Shown here: positions 1 through 12,100 of the stretch, piece after piece
How the letters are laid out: the number at the start of each line of letters is the position of its first letter
Numbering within the stretch: position 1 is the first letter of the stretch
Source of the DNA: Gordius sp. MW1
Taxonomy: Eukaryota; Nematomorpha; Gordioida; Gordea; Gordiidae
DNA length: 64,000 nucleotides
Assembly (NCBI GenBank): GCA_964036665.1
Contig: OZ038532.1
Coordinates: 6,076,001 to 6,140,000 of the forward strand
Direction of reading: 5' to 3'
Position numbers and translations under genes: made by a program
Notes under the pieces: model-generated
What the model was told of the DNA's origin: nothing
The model's database searches: none
Seen by the model: only the letters and a program-made list of their open reading frames with translations

Positions 1-118
1 ATTTTAATTTTACCAACTTTTACAGAGCCCAATTTATGGGGACTAAATATTGAAGAGATTAAATCAATCGATATTTACGCTCTCTAATCACATTGTCACA
101 CAAAATCGGGCAGCAGTT
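1..118 (+). other. probable 5' leader of the kinase gene
   Basis: A good splice acceptor (pyrimidine run ending in TTTTACAG) lies at about position 25. The frame used by the first kinase exon has a stop at 44-46, so the stretch after the acceptor is probably untranslated leader. The first in-frame ATG that leads into the kinase is at 119. An in-frame TTG further up is not a likely start. An additional upstream exon outside the window cannot be excluded. Confidence 0.4.
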
Positions 119-3100
119 ATGGTTATAAAAATAATGGATGGCTCAATAAAGCTAAAGTGTACGGAGTTGGGCGATGAAGCTTTAGAAAATTTTATAAATA
201 AAGAAACATTTACCGATAGATATTCCATCGAAGAAGATATTGCCAGGTAAGAAATTTCAAAAATTCACATGGTTATCATTATTAAATAGATTCAGGCTAA
301 ATTTTAAAGATTTTTTGCATTTAATTAGCCTTGTTAGTTGTCTAATCAATTACTTTGATGTAATTAAAATTCCTTAAAAGACATATTAACAAACCTTACA
401 ATGTAATACTAATTTGCAAAGTAAGTAATGACTTTTGTTTTTGAACAATTAACTGCTTTTATTAATCAGGCTTAAAATTTGAAAACGCGAAGTAGTTACT
501 TCTTTACGTTTAGAAGGGGGTGAGAGCAATAGCCTGTTGTGGTGTTATAAAGATTGGAATTTTTATGATGATATAATATATTGCTTTGCCTATAAAAGTT
601 TATAAAAACTCATTAATTTCACTAAAACTCCCTGCCCCCCCCCCTCTCAAATACCTATTTCAAATTTTTTCTTTGTTGGTTATCTTAAATTTTATATTTT
701 AATCATAAATTACCCACACCACAACAATTGCTACTTCCTCTAGAACTTTACTAATTTGATCTGATGAAACTCGGAGGAGATAATTCTTACCAATTTTTCT
801 CCACTACCGTTTGATGCTATTTTAATTGATATTATAAATATATTAAATTTGAAAATATTTACTCATAAAACATGGGCGTAGCCAGGGGGGGGGCAGGGAC
901 AGGCGCCTGCCCCCCTCTAAATAAAAACTAATGTTGAAATTTATTAAAATTATGGCTAAAATTGTGAAAAATATTTTGCCCCTCTTTAATTCCAATGCTG
1001 ACTACTCCCATGAGGATGTCTATTTAAGATCGCACGTATCTTAGGCATATTTGCTGAGCTAGATTCATAAAATTAATATGATTAAAAAAGTCTCTGGGGA
1101 ATACACATTTTGCAACGACTTAAATTATTCATGTTACTATCTCTAATTTCTATAGGCGCGCCCGTTGGACAACAAACGACACCCTAGAAAATTGTGTCAC
1201 AAAATAATTGGGGACCTGTGTGTTAATGTCCTCACTCCACACCCTCTTTCTAATCTTACAACAACCCCCCCTCCCCTTGTCCAGTCCTGGCATCATATAA
1301 AAACGAATTTTTGCTTTAATTTTTAAAAGACTAACTTATAGACTCATAGTCATACTATGGGGAAAATTATGTTTGGGGAGGGGCAAAATGATAATTTTAA
1401 ATAATTTTAGCCATAAATATATTAAAATTTGAAAAATTTCTTGATTTAAAGGGGGGCAGCCGCCCCTCCCTGCCCCCCCTGGCTACGCTCACGGACTCAT
1501 AAGAACCCCGATTATAGGTTAGCCAAAAGAGTCCTCATCATAACAAAGAAACAACTTTTAACCTCTAGCTCTAATATTTTGTAAAAATTACACGAGATAA
1601 ACTTGTTAAATTTCGGTAAACAAGTAATATTTTTATTTTGTTTTTTAAAAAAATTCACTCTCCCCATCATTGCCTATTTATGCTTAAAAATGAAATGGCA
1701 GTTATTGCATGCGTTGAATTGGTCGAGGTCATTCCTATTATAGGGCAAGAGATAAATGAGATTGACCTTTCACTAATAGGTCGAAGGTTGGAGATATTGC
1801 CCCTACCCTCTCCCCCCCCCCCCCCTTATGTTCTCAGCACCTGCTAATTAATTATATAGGCTTTGATAGTAAATGAAATTAAGATGTTAAACAATTCTCA
1901 GTTTCCCTGACAAAATTATAATTTACGTGAAATGTTAGGTTGGGCGTCACCTGAATTTGAGGGTTGTAAAACGGGGTGGGGTTTGTTTGGTCTTAGTCGA
2001 CCTCTAGGTTTAGTCAAAATTTGAAAAACAGGCCAGAGTATACCTGGAGTCTTAGGGCTTGTCTTAATATCGGATTCAGATTCAAATGACGCGAATTTAT
2101 CTTTATCAAATATCCGATTAAATGTTATGTGTCAAACTCGGTTGTAATTATTATTAAAATTTTGTTTTTCGATAGTTAAAAACGTTTTTTGTTTTGTTTA
2201 TTTCAACTCTTGAGATTAATCGCTGTAATATTATGCGTCTGCAATGTAAATCTGCCGTGAATTCGAAGTTAAGACACGACGGCTATGTTATAACCATGTT
2301 ATAACCGGTACAACGATTTTTGCTGCGCAGTAAAACCCGATATTAAGACAAGCCCCATTAGTTGAACCAAAGCAGGTTTTTTTACAACACTACTATAAAG
2401 AGCAAGGAGGACAAAATGAAGTTTGGGTCATAGTTTCATAAAGGAAAAAAGAATTTTTGAATCTGAAGAGAGAGGGGGGGGGGCAGGTGTCACCCCCTGG
2501 CTAGAGGCCCATGCCTGAAAGTGCATCGAATATATTTTATTGATTTTTTTTGCATGCTAGCCAGCAGAACATCACCACAGTATTTCTTCTAAGTCTAGCT
2601 TGCCCGGTTTGATTTAATAAATTTTTATCACTATATTAATCCCCCTACCTAATTATGGTGCTACGAACAATATATATGTGGGAATAATAAAATGTTGAGA
2701 TTCTCGTTCGGTATCAAACAAAGTTAATTTTTCTATAGTTAATTGAAAGCGCATAAAATAATATACGTGCTTTGACGTTTATTTTGTAGATATGTAATTT
2801 AATATTAACGCCCCGTTATTCAATAGGCTAGATTATATTAACAATTTATCACCTTTGCATATATGACATCTCTTTAAATACTAATATTTATTTCGTAAAA
2901 AAACACTAATTTTTTATTCAAAAGGATGATAAAAATTTTATGAGATGGGATTGGGCCCAAAATTTTTCTTTATTTTTTTGCCGTTTTTTATAAGGATATT
3001 TATGACCCCGACTCGGGGAATGGATAAGGGTTAAAATGGCACGTTTTCCTCATTATAGGGACAAAGAGAAGCGAGGTTTTATATGAAAATTTATGTTTTT

Positions 3101-6100
3101 TTTTCATGATATTTAATCGTAAGTTCAATTAATATAATGGTGGAGAGGTCATTTATTTAATTTATGGCATAATTTTAATTAAAATTATCAAAGGGGGTGG
3201 TGATTGGATTTGATTACATACCTGTTATCACTTGGCACGGCAACCTTAAAACTTTTATCATCAAATACTCTTCCATAATTAAATTTCACTTATAATGAAT
3301 GAATGCTCCTGTAATCTAAAATTAACTATTTTTTTTTTAATTAGTATACAGCTTAATTAAAATAGCAGTCGTTTAAGCATTATAACTCATGCCAAACATA
3401 ACGCAGAACGAGCTTTTTGCAAATAATTGAAAAAAACGCATAATTTTGACTCTTGATATGTGTAAAATTTATAAAAGCCACACGACTATTGGCATTAATA
3501 AATTTTAAATTATAGATAAGGGGTTTACAAAAACACTTCCTTACACGACGGCATAACCTAAAATAGACCGTATTTAGGACGAAAAACTGCTTGAAAATTC
3601 AATCGAAATTAAAACGACGATATCGCTCTCGCTCGATACACCCACCATTTTGAAATGTAATAAAATCTTACTGTGGTTTTAAAATAGTCGAGTTCCTTAG
3701 AAAAATTTTGTTTGCTTTATGTGACGTAACACATGAATGAGATCTCTAAGTTTATTCAAACAAACTACAAACTTTATATACTAACTATATACCCTACATG
3801 TATGTCGTAGAAAGAAAAATAAGTTTTTGTGACCTGCTATGGTCCCCTTTGTTTGGACATTGTGATAAATCTCGTTTTAAATTTAATGTAAATAAGAAGA
3901 TAAAAAAAAACTAGAAATTTCAGGTGTGCTTAGGTCCATCTTAAATCTTATCAACTCCACATAACTCTTTGCCTTATCTTTTAATTCTACAAATGTAATA
4001 TGATGACCTAGAGACCTTATTTAAACTATGACAGCAGCAAAAAAAACAATATTTATATATTTCACTTGGTTGTTAAAATAAATCTAAGGCACCCGTCATG
4101 TAAGTGCCACAATATCAATATTTTATTTCTTAAATTGTTGAGCAAAACATTACTTTTCAGATATTGTTATATTATGCTCCAACTCCAATATATTACACAA
4201 TTACAAATCGATCTCTGGTCGATGAAATGTTAATTCGTTGTTGTGCTAACAGCTCAAACATTAATCATTGTGTTGTTTTCTAAGGTCATTCACAAATCAT
4301 AAGAAACGTTCTGATTTACGATGTTTATTTCTAGTTTTGAATTTAAAAGACATTAGAGATTGTTAGTTGAGGTAGTATAAATTTATTTTGACAACTTAAA
4401 ACTTCCCAATAATGTATTGGTCAAAATCAATAAATCAATCAAAAAACGGTGTAAAAATTGGCAAAAATTATATTTTCGATAGTATACAAGGCTGGCCTTG
4501 ACAAGACACCTTTAACACTACCACGTTAAGTTTTTTTAAGATTAATCGACCGAAACAATCAATAAATAACTTAACCTCTCAAAATCCTCCCTTTTTTATG
4601 TCTCTTTAAATGTTTACGCATTTTTGTATATTCTTTTTTTCAGCGGTGCAACAAGGTTAATTGAAACTCACTATGTTTCAATTTTTTTTTCAAACTAAGT
4701 CATTACTTTTGTTGGTCACACAATGTCAAACATGTCGTAAATATACCTACTAGTGAAATTAAAATGAACCTTTTCTTAGCATAATAAGCGCACCTCCCTC
4801 ACTACCGTGAGACTTAAATTTTATAAAATAAAGTTGTACGCGCATATTGTTTCAAAAAGAAATCTACTTAACCTTTGATGCCTTTTTTATTAAATTAGTC
4901 AGTGGCCATAAGTCCTAACCTTCAAATATGTTAAATTGTACTATTAACTCATGAAAATATAATTTTTATTAACTTTAACAACAGCTTTTACTTATTAAAT
5001 CATAACATCTTAAATGTCAAAATGTCAGGATCTCATGTATTAATTAATGCTCATTGTATGATTTTATTAAAAAATAGTTTAGTTAGAGTTAAATAGTTTC
5101 AAATACTCTTTGATTTTTTTTCTATAAAACACTGTATTTATCTGGTCCATCGTTGTTGACGTGCGTTAATTAGGGGAAAATAAAATTTAGTACGTTTTGA
5201 GAGTCTTTTATATTATAAATTCATTTTTTTTAATACTGAAAAAATGTATGGACAAGTTGCCCACATCACTTATAGTGCTTGAAAAATAGGGTACGGAGAC
5301 ACCACCTGTACCTACTTCGCGTCGTTTTATTAGGTACAATTGTTAACAAACCATCATTCGAGTATAGGTCTCCATAAAAAAGTCGTTTAAATTCAAGAAT
5401 TAGAGTGTCAGAAATTATAGTTAAGAAAATCTTAAATATTTACAATATTTTTAGACATTCTATTGAGTTGACAATTAATAAATAGTGGAAAATGTCGTAT
5501 TCAAATGTTAATGTTGTTAAGCGAAGGGCAAAAAATACTATTTTGTGATCCAAAATAAAAAACAATCAAACTTTTTTACCCCAGAATCCGACCTAATTAA
5601 TAATATTTTTTTAATAATTAAAACCTCTGCCAATAAATCTATTGGGATTTGCGTCAAAAGGCGTTGCATACATGCGATATTCTAAATCTATCAATTTACC
5701 AAGCAATTGGTAAGGGAAAATATGTATGTGTAGAGAATGTAAGACTTAATTTTGCCAGCCCATTTTGGCTAGATTAGGGGGGGGGGAAAATTGAATTTCC
5801 TCTCATATATTTACCTAATGGTGCCAGCTGTTATCATTTTTTCCGGCCGCTACAAGTTCCTACGATGGGCGCGCGCACATACATACTAAAAATCCAACCA
5901 GCAGCACGCATGATCAATACAAAAAAGCTACAAAAATGTGATTATATACACTACAGAGGATGGAATGATCTGATATTTGTTTTTTAAGGTAGTATTGCCT
6001 CATACAACACACGCACCAAAAAATTTATTAATTGCTATGCAATTTATGGGTTTGATAATCTTTATGGTTTAGAAAGTATGTTAGCCTTATTCAATTCTAA

Positions 6101-9100
6101 ACCCAACCCTCCTTTATCATTCGAGTTTTTTTTTGGTTTTTGTAAGGAATTTAACTTAGAGACCTTTAAGCTAGGTAGTTCTTATTTAATTAATTATGTG
6201 TGGTATGATGCATCATGTAGGATTGATTATACGAGATTAGGCAACTAGATGATGTCTTTAAACAGAACCACCTTAAACCTGAGTAAAGTTTCTAATACGT
6301 CAAAATGTATTCCCAAACAATGATACGATGTGATGTGTTAATAATGCTTTAGGCATGGACTAGGAATTCATCAGACATATACATTTTTGGCATACTTGGC
6401 ATTTTGAAAGCGAGCTATGTGCTTATTACAAATACTCAACAACCCTTTTGCACCCCCCCCCCCCCCCCCACTCTACATATCTACCTTCAAAATTTAGTAA
6501 TGCAGTCAATTATGAAAATTTACCATTGCCCATATACTAACATCACGACAATACAATACACTAACAACCTTTGGTTCCAAGCCTTACATTTACAAATTAT
6601 CTACAAAATAGAAAAACAAACTTCCTTGCCTCCTCAAATAATCGAAATTTTTTTTATTTAACAGAAAATTGGCAGTAAATAGAATTCACCTGCAATACCC
6701 TGAGTGTTTTACAAATATTAATACATAACCGTTTTCATTTATTCCAATCATCTTCACACAAGATGTATTTTGTAATAAATTTATTTCATAAAAAGTATTT
6801 TTTCTCGGAGAGGGCAAAATTTTTATTTATTTTTTAAATTAAATTAATATATTGTTCTTGTTAATACCATTGATAATATGGCTTTTTGGTCGTCCGCTGG
6901 CTGCTGACCATTGAAAAAAATGACCATTGGCCAAAATGTGAATCAAAGCTAATTGAATACACTATTAAATATTATTTCTAGTATGATTATTATTAACATA
7001 AATTTCATTGTATAAATACGGTGGATTTGGATTGATAGCGTAGGTAGAGGGAAATGGAACGCAATATTTCGGACACTTATAGTCCATCTTCAGGAAAAAA
7101 AAACGGATTGAAAATTATTGATTATATTATTAACATCTTTATATTGTTTATTAGTTTACAGTTTTTACTTATTATTATTTAAATAAGTGGTAGGCATGTC
7201 ATAGTAAACACACACAATTTTAATGGCCAATTGTAATGCCTAGTGTAAAAGAAAAAAATGAGTTTTAACGTTAATATTATAATATTATGTGTTGTGACTT
7301 AACTGACCTTTATCTACTACTTTCGATTAGAAATTTCAGCGAGCGCAGATTATGAATTAGATAAAAACGATTGAAAGTATGTATAGACGTCGTATAGCAA
7401 GGAGCACATAGGTAGGTCGTAGCTTGGGGAGGTTATCAACTGAAATTGTATTTCATTCGACACTTGAGAGATATTAAAAAATGTAAGGTGACAGTCATGA
7501 TAATTGCGACATTACTACACTCAAGAGGAGGAGTAATTTAACCCGACGCTATATTATTACCTTCGGTTTCACCATTTCGTTCGAGCGTGCTGCTAGGTGA
7601 GGCATTTGGAGTGGTTTGGAGTTAGGATTTAATCTTTTGAGAGAGAGATAAGGTAAGTAAGATAGAGTGAGAGAGGAGAGAAGTAGAGAGAAACAACCTA
7701 AGATTCGTTGTTGATTAAATTAAAGAATTTCATTTGGGTAAAGGCGGGGGGGGGGAGAGATTATTTTTTTTTAAAAAGATTACAAAGGAAAGGCTTTATC
7801 ATGGCGCCTAGATAATGTCATCATTACGACACACACGCATTATACCTAATCCACAATTATAATACTACATCGTCATCTTGATTAAAGGAGTGAAATTAGG
7901 TAAAACTAGATAAACTTATTACAGGTGGGTGATGATTAAAATCTACCTCGGTTCTCGAGTCGTATTCCCTCTCGCAGTTTTAATCTCCTCTCTGACATTC
8001 CACAGTGATATAATTGCGGCATAGCAAGAAACGTCTTTTTTGTTTGACATTGATAAGTGGATTAAATCTTGGTTTTGTTCCTTTTCGGCATTTCTTTAAT
8101 TACTAATATGAAATGATGATTAAATCATCATCACCACCTAGTTATACTACTTGGGATTCTCTTAGGAATGTATGTATGTATGTATACTAGTTGTCAATTG
8201 TCATTGATACCAAGATGGAATGTTGTAAAAGGGCTAGTAGAGACTTATTTGTTTTCCCTTGACTTTAATTATTATATTCCCTTCATACATTTAATCAATC
8301 GCTTAGCAAATTAATTAATACCAAATGCCGGTTCCACCTTTAATAATTTTTGAATCTCTACGTTATATAAAAATCCATAATTTTATGATTTAAACTTAAT
8401 GTATATAGAGAAGATTACCTTAACCCATTGCAGTATAAAAGTTAAGTTTGTGTTAGTTTAGGAATAGTTAATTTATGCAACATCGTGTTAATAAATCTTT
8501 ACAAGGTGTGCAAATTGAGTTGCAAATAAGTTAATTACGTGAAATGTACTAACGAGAGAAACGTTATTCTGCTAAGCTTTTATGAAAAAATCTACATACA
8601 ATAAACACTAGGGCATTTATAAACTTTACATTTCATTTTAACATAGTTTTATTAAAATTTATACTACTCATTCTATATCTATCTATACTTAAATTTTAAC
8701 CTTATTTAAATCTATCATAATTCATACCACGTGAAAAAATGTATACAATAGTTCTTTTCATTCATCATTAATATTGGTACGACCTCAACCTCAAAAAAGA
8801 TTTCTACATTATCGAATAAGTATAACGTTACTCCATCGATCTTTTAACAATTTAATTTAATGAACACTTTATTGATCTCCATACGCATGGCCTTCACCAT
8901 TAACCTTTTCATTTTTTGTGTTTAATTTTTGATATTGTAACTTCTATAGCATGCGATATGTAAGAGTTTTATAAATATGTAATATTATGAGTTATGCTGC
9001 AAGATAGTTTAAGATTAATAAGTTTGTTCAAGTTGAAGGTTAGGGACTGTTTTTGAGACATGCGGTAATTGGGAAAGATTAAGGTGTGGGCTGCTCTGCA

Positions 9101-12100
9101 AGCTTAACTATTAAAAACTATGCTGTAAATAAAGAATGGGTAATTTGATACATTAAACTGATGAAGACTATTTCCTCGCTAAAATATCCAAATTTAGTTT
9201 AAGTCAGTTTGAAAAGCTACATTCATGGGCGAGCCAGCATTGGAATTAGAGTGGGACAATAATGATGGAGGGTCAAAATGATCATTTTTTAAAATTTTAG
9301 CCATAATTTCAATAAATTTCAACAAATTTTTGGATTTAAAGGGAAGCAATCGTCCCTCCCTTCCGCCCCCCCCTCTTGGCTACGCCCATGAGTAAGTTTG
9401 TGATTAGTTGTTTAAGAGAACAGATTATTTTGCATAGTTTTTTATTCAAAGTGCAAAGTTTTTATTGCCATTTTCCAAGTTTTTATTCAATTTGCCAAGT
9501 TTTGAATTAAATGTTAAGTTTTTTATTAAATGTTCAGATTTTTATTTATTTGATCAGAGATTAATTATACTTGCCAAGTTTTTTTATGCAAAGTGGTTTT
9601 AATTTTTAATTAAAACGAGATAGGTGCGGGTATCGAACCTGCGAGGTACGAGCTATTGAAGCTGCTAGTCAGACGTTCAATCCACTGAGCTATTACACCT
9701 GAAAATATTTTTGGTTATATCACTTATATATAGCAGCTATAACATTTTATTAGGTTTTTATATATATTATTTTAATAATTGATTATTAAAGGCATCATTT
9801 TGTTTGTTTTTAATATACTTTGATTTATGTACTTAATATAGACAATTTTTATTATATTATACAAATAGAGTAATAACTTACAACGATTATAAAAGCTCTC
9901 TAAGGTTTCCACAGATAAAAATAATTTTTATAAATACGCGATTTAAATGAATAATTTATAACTATTATTAAAGCTCTCTAGCGTTTCCACAGCTCAATAA
10001 CACTTCTGTGCAAAATGTAATATAGGCAAAATGTAATATAGGCAAGGGTTAGGGTTAGATTTAGTGATTTTAATAACAACTGAGCATATTTTGAAAAAAA
10101 AACTGAACATTTTTTGAAAAATTACTGAACATTTGTTTACAAAAAAACTGAGCACTTTCTAATTAAAATCTGAGCATAAAAAAACTGAACATTTTTAATT
10201 AAAAATCTGAGCAAGTTGAATTAAAAACTGAGCACAAACAACTGAGCATTATGGAATTTTTCACTATGCATTTAAATAACACCCGTTGTTTAATATATAT
10301 CATTCACCAATTCGTCGCTATTATAAAGCTACTTGTCACCCTTAAAAGTCTAAGTTTGTTCAGAAAGGTGTCTCTTTGTTTAGGGTGTAAAATAATTGCT
10401 AGACTATACAAAGACAGATGCGAAAGCTTGGAAACTTGTTTAATGTGCCATTGTTTTACTAGGTGTAAAGAGAGTTTTAAAATCAATGGAAACCTTTTGT
10501 TTTCAATGCATGCTAGCTAACCATTTGGCTTTTGTAAACCATATTCACGGCATTGCACTTTATTCATTGAATAATATTTGACCATTATAAGCATGGGCGT
10601 CGCCAGGGGGTGAAAGGGAGGGGTGGCTGCCCCCCTCTAAATCCAAAAAATCTTTAAAATTAAATTTATGACTTAAATTATTAAAAAAAAAATTCATTTT
10701 GCCCCTTCCTAAATCATTGTTACCCTCTCTAAATCAAATTCTCGCTAAGCTCACGATTATAAGACATGTAAGTTAATTTACGTTAATAAGCGAGCAAATA
10801 TTTTGTAAATTTGGCATTGGTAAATGTCGAAATTTTTAATTATTAATATTTAACCCCAACATCTTTAATTTATATCACCAGCGGTCATTTTGCTACGGTT
10901 AAAAAATGTCGGGACAAAAAGACCAATCAAGAATACGCGGCTAAATTTGTGCGAAAACGGCGGAGAGGTAAAACGATCAGACCAGCCATCCTCAACGAAA
11001 TTAGGATACATAAAATGATTTCCAATCATCCCAGAATCATTTCCCTCCATGAATGTTACGAGACCCCTTCGGAAATCATAATGATACTAGAATAGTATGA
11101 GCTTTGATTAATTATATAGATAGATCTAAATGGCCTGATTTTGGCGGACTTTTTATTATTAAACTAGTTTAGAAAAGTTTATAAGTTCTTACCTTTAATA
11201 ATAAATAATGATAATCTAGCTTTAAAAGCTAATAGCAAATTTTTTTTATTCTGGCAGTGCCAAAGCGGGCGAGTTATTCCGGAGTTTAGAAGATGATTTA
11301 GAAGATCAAGAATGCATGGACGAATGCTTGGTGGCCCGTCTTATTTATCAAGTTTTGGAATCGTTAGCTTACTTACACGAATTCAACATCGTTCATCTCG
11401 ATATCAAGGTATTCAATCCAAATTTGTATCAAAATTTATAAAAATTATCATTTAATAACATAGAATAATGGTAAATTGAACATATTTATTATGATAAATT
11501 TGTTATGGATATATAAAATAACAATTAATATGTTTTCTGTGTGTAGCCGTCCAACATACTCCTAACAGAACCGCTACCTCACGGAGACATTAAACTTTGT
11601 GATTTCGGTTTGTCGCGAATTATGAATTCTCGCGTGGAAACAAGAGAAATGATCGGAACCCCAGATTACGTTGGTAAGGTTCAAAACAACACACCCTCCT
11701 CATTACAAATTATAATTATAATATTTTGAAAAATTAGTTTAACTTTTCTTATCCCTATCACCCAGCCTTTCTATTGTTCTGGACATAGCCAGGGGGGCAA
11801 TAATGATTAAGAGAGGGGCAAAATGATCATTTTTGGAAATTTTAGCCATAATTATAATAAATTTCAACTAATTTTTAAATTGGAGGGGGCAGCCCCCCCC
11901 CCTTTGGCTACGCCCATGGCCACAGCCTATAACCAATATTTACCATATAACAATGTAATAATTACTATATCCTTTAGCCCCCGAGGTTCTAAACTATGAT
12001 GCCTTATCAACCCAAACCGATATGTGGAGTTTAGGTGTCTTAACTTACGTCATGTTAACCGGACACTCCCCATTTTCCTGCACCAAAAACGGTCATGAAG

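Larger units (their letters stand above)
247..10881 (+). other. 10.6-kb first intron of the kinase gene
   Basis: AT-rich DNA with no coding signal that I can support. It holds hAT-like MITE copies (871-1012, 1349-1493, 9234-9390, 10592-10755), a MITE-like half copy near 2470-2516, a repeat shared with 36.8 kb (6881-6945), a hammerhead-like motif (7061-7093), a short GTAT microsatellite near 8169-8186 and a fold-back array (9418-10245). Short poly-C/poly-G tracts are frequent. Between 2600 and 6800 I see no recognisable element apart from one copy of the CTATGCAATTTATGGG motif near 6035. Confidence 0.75.

Noticed and set aside
1638-1847. Small open frame of 69 codons
   Set aside because: Runs through poly-C tracts in an intron, with no homology or codon signature.
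9623-9700. Functional tRNA gene
   Set aside because: Boxes A and B are good, but acceptor, anticodon and T stems do not pair properly.
10251-10520. Small open frame of 89 codons next to the fold-back array
   Set aside because: Cysteine content is suggestive, but no signal peptide, splice context or family likeness, and an overlapping antisense frame is equally open.
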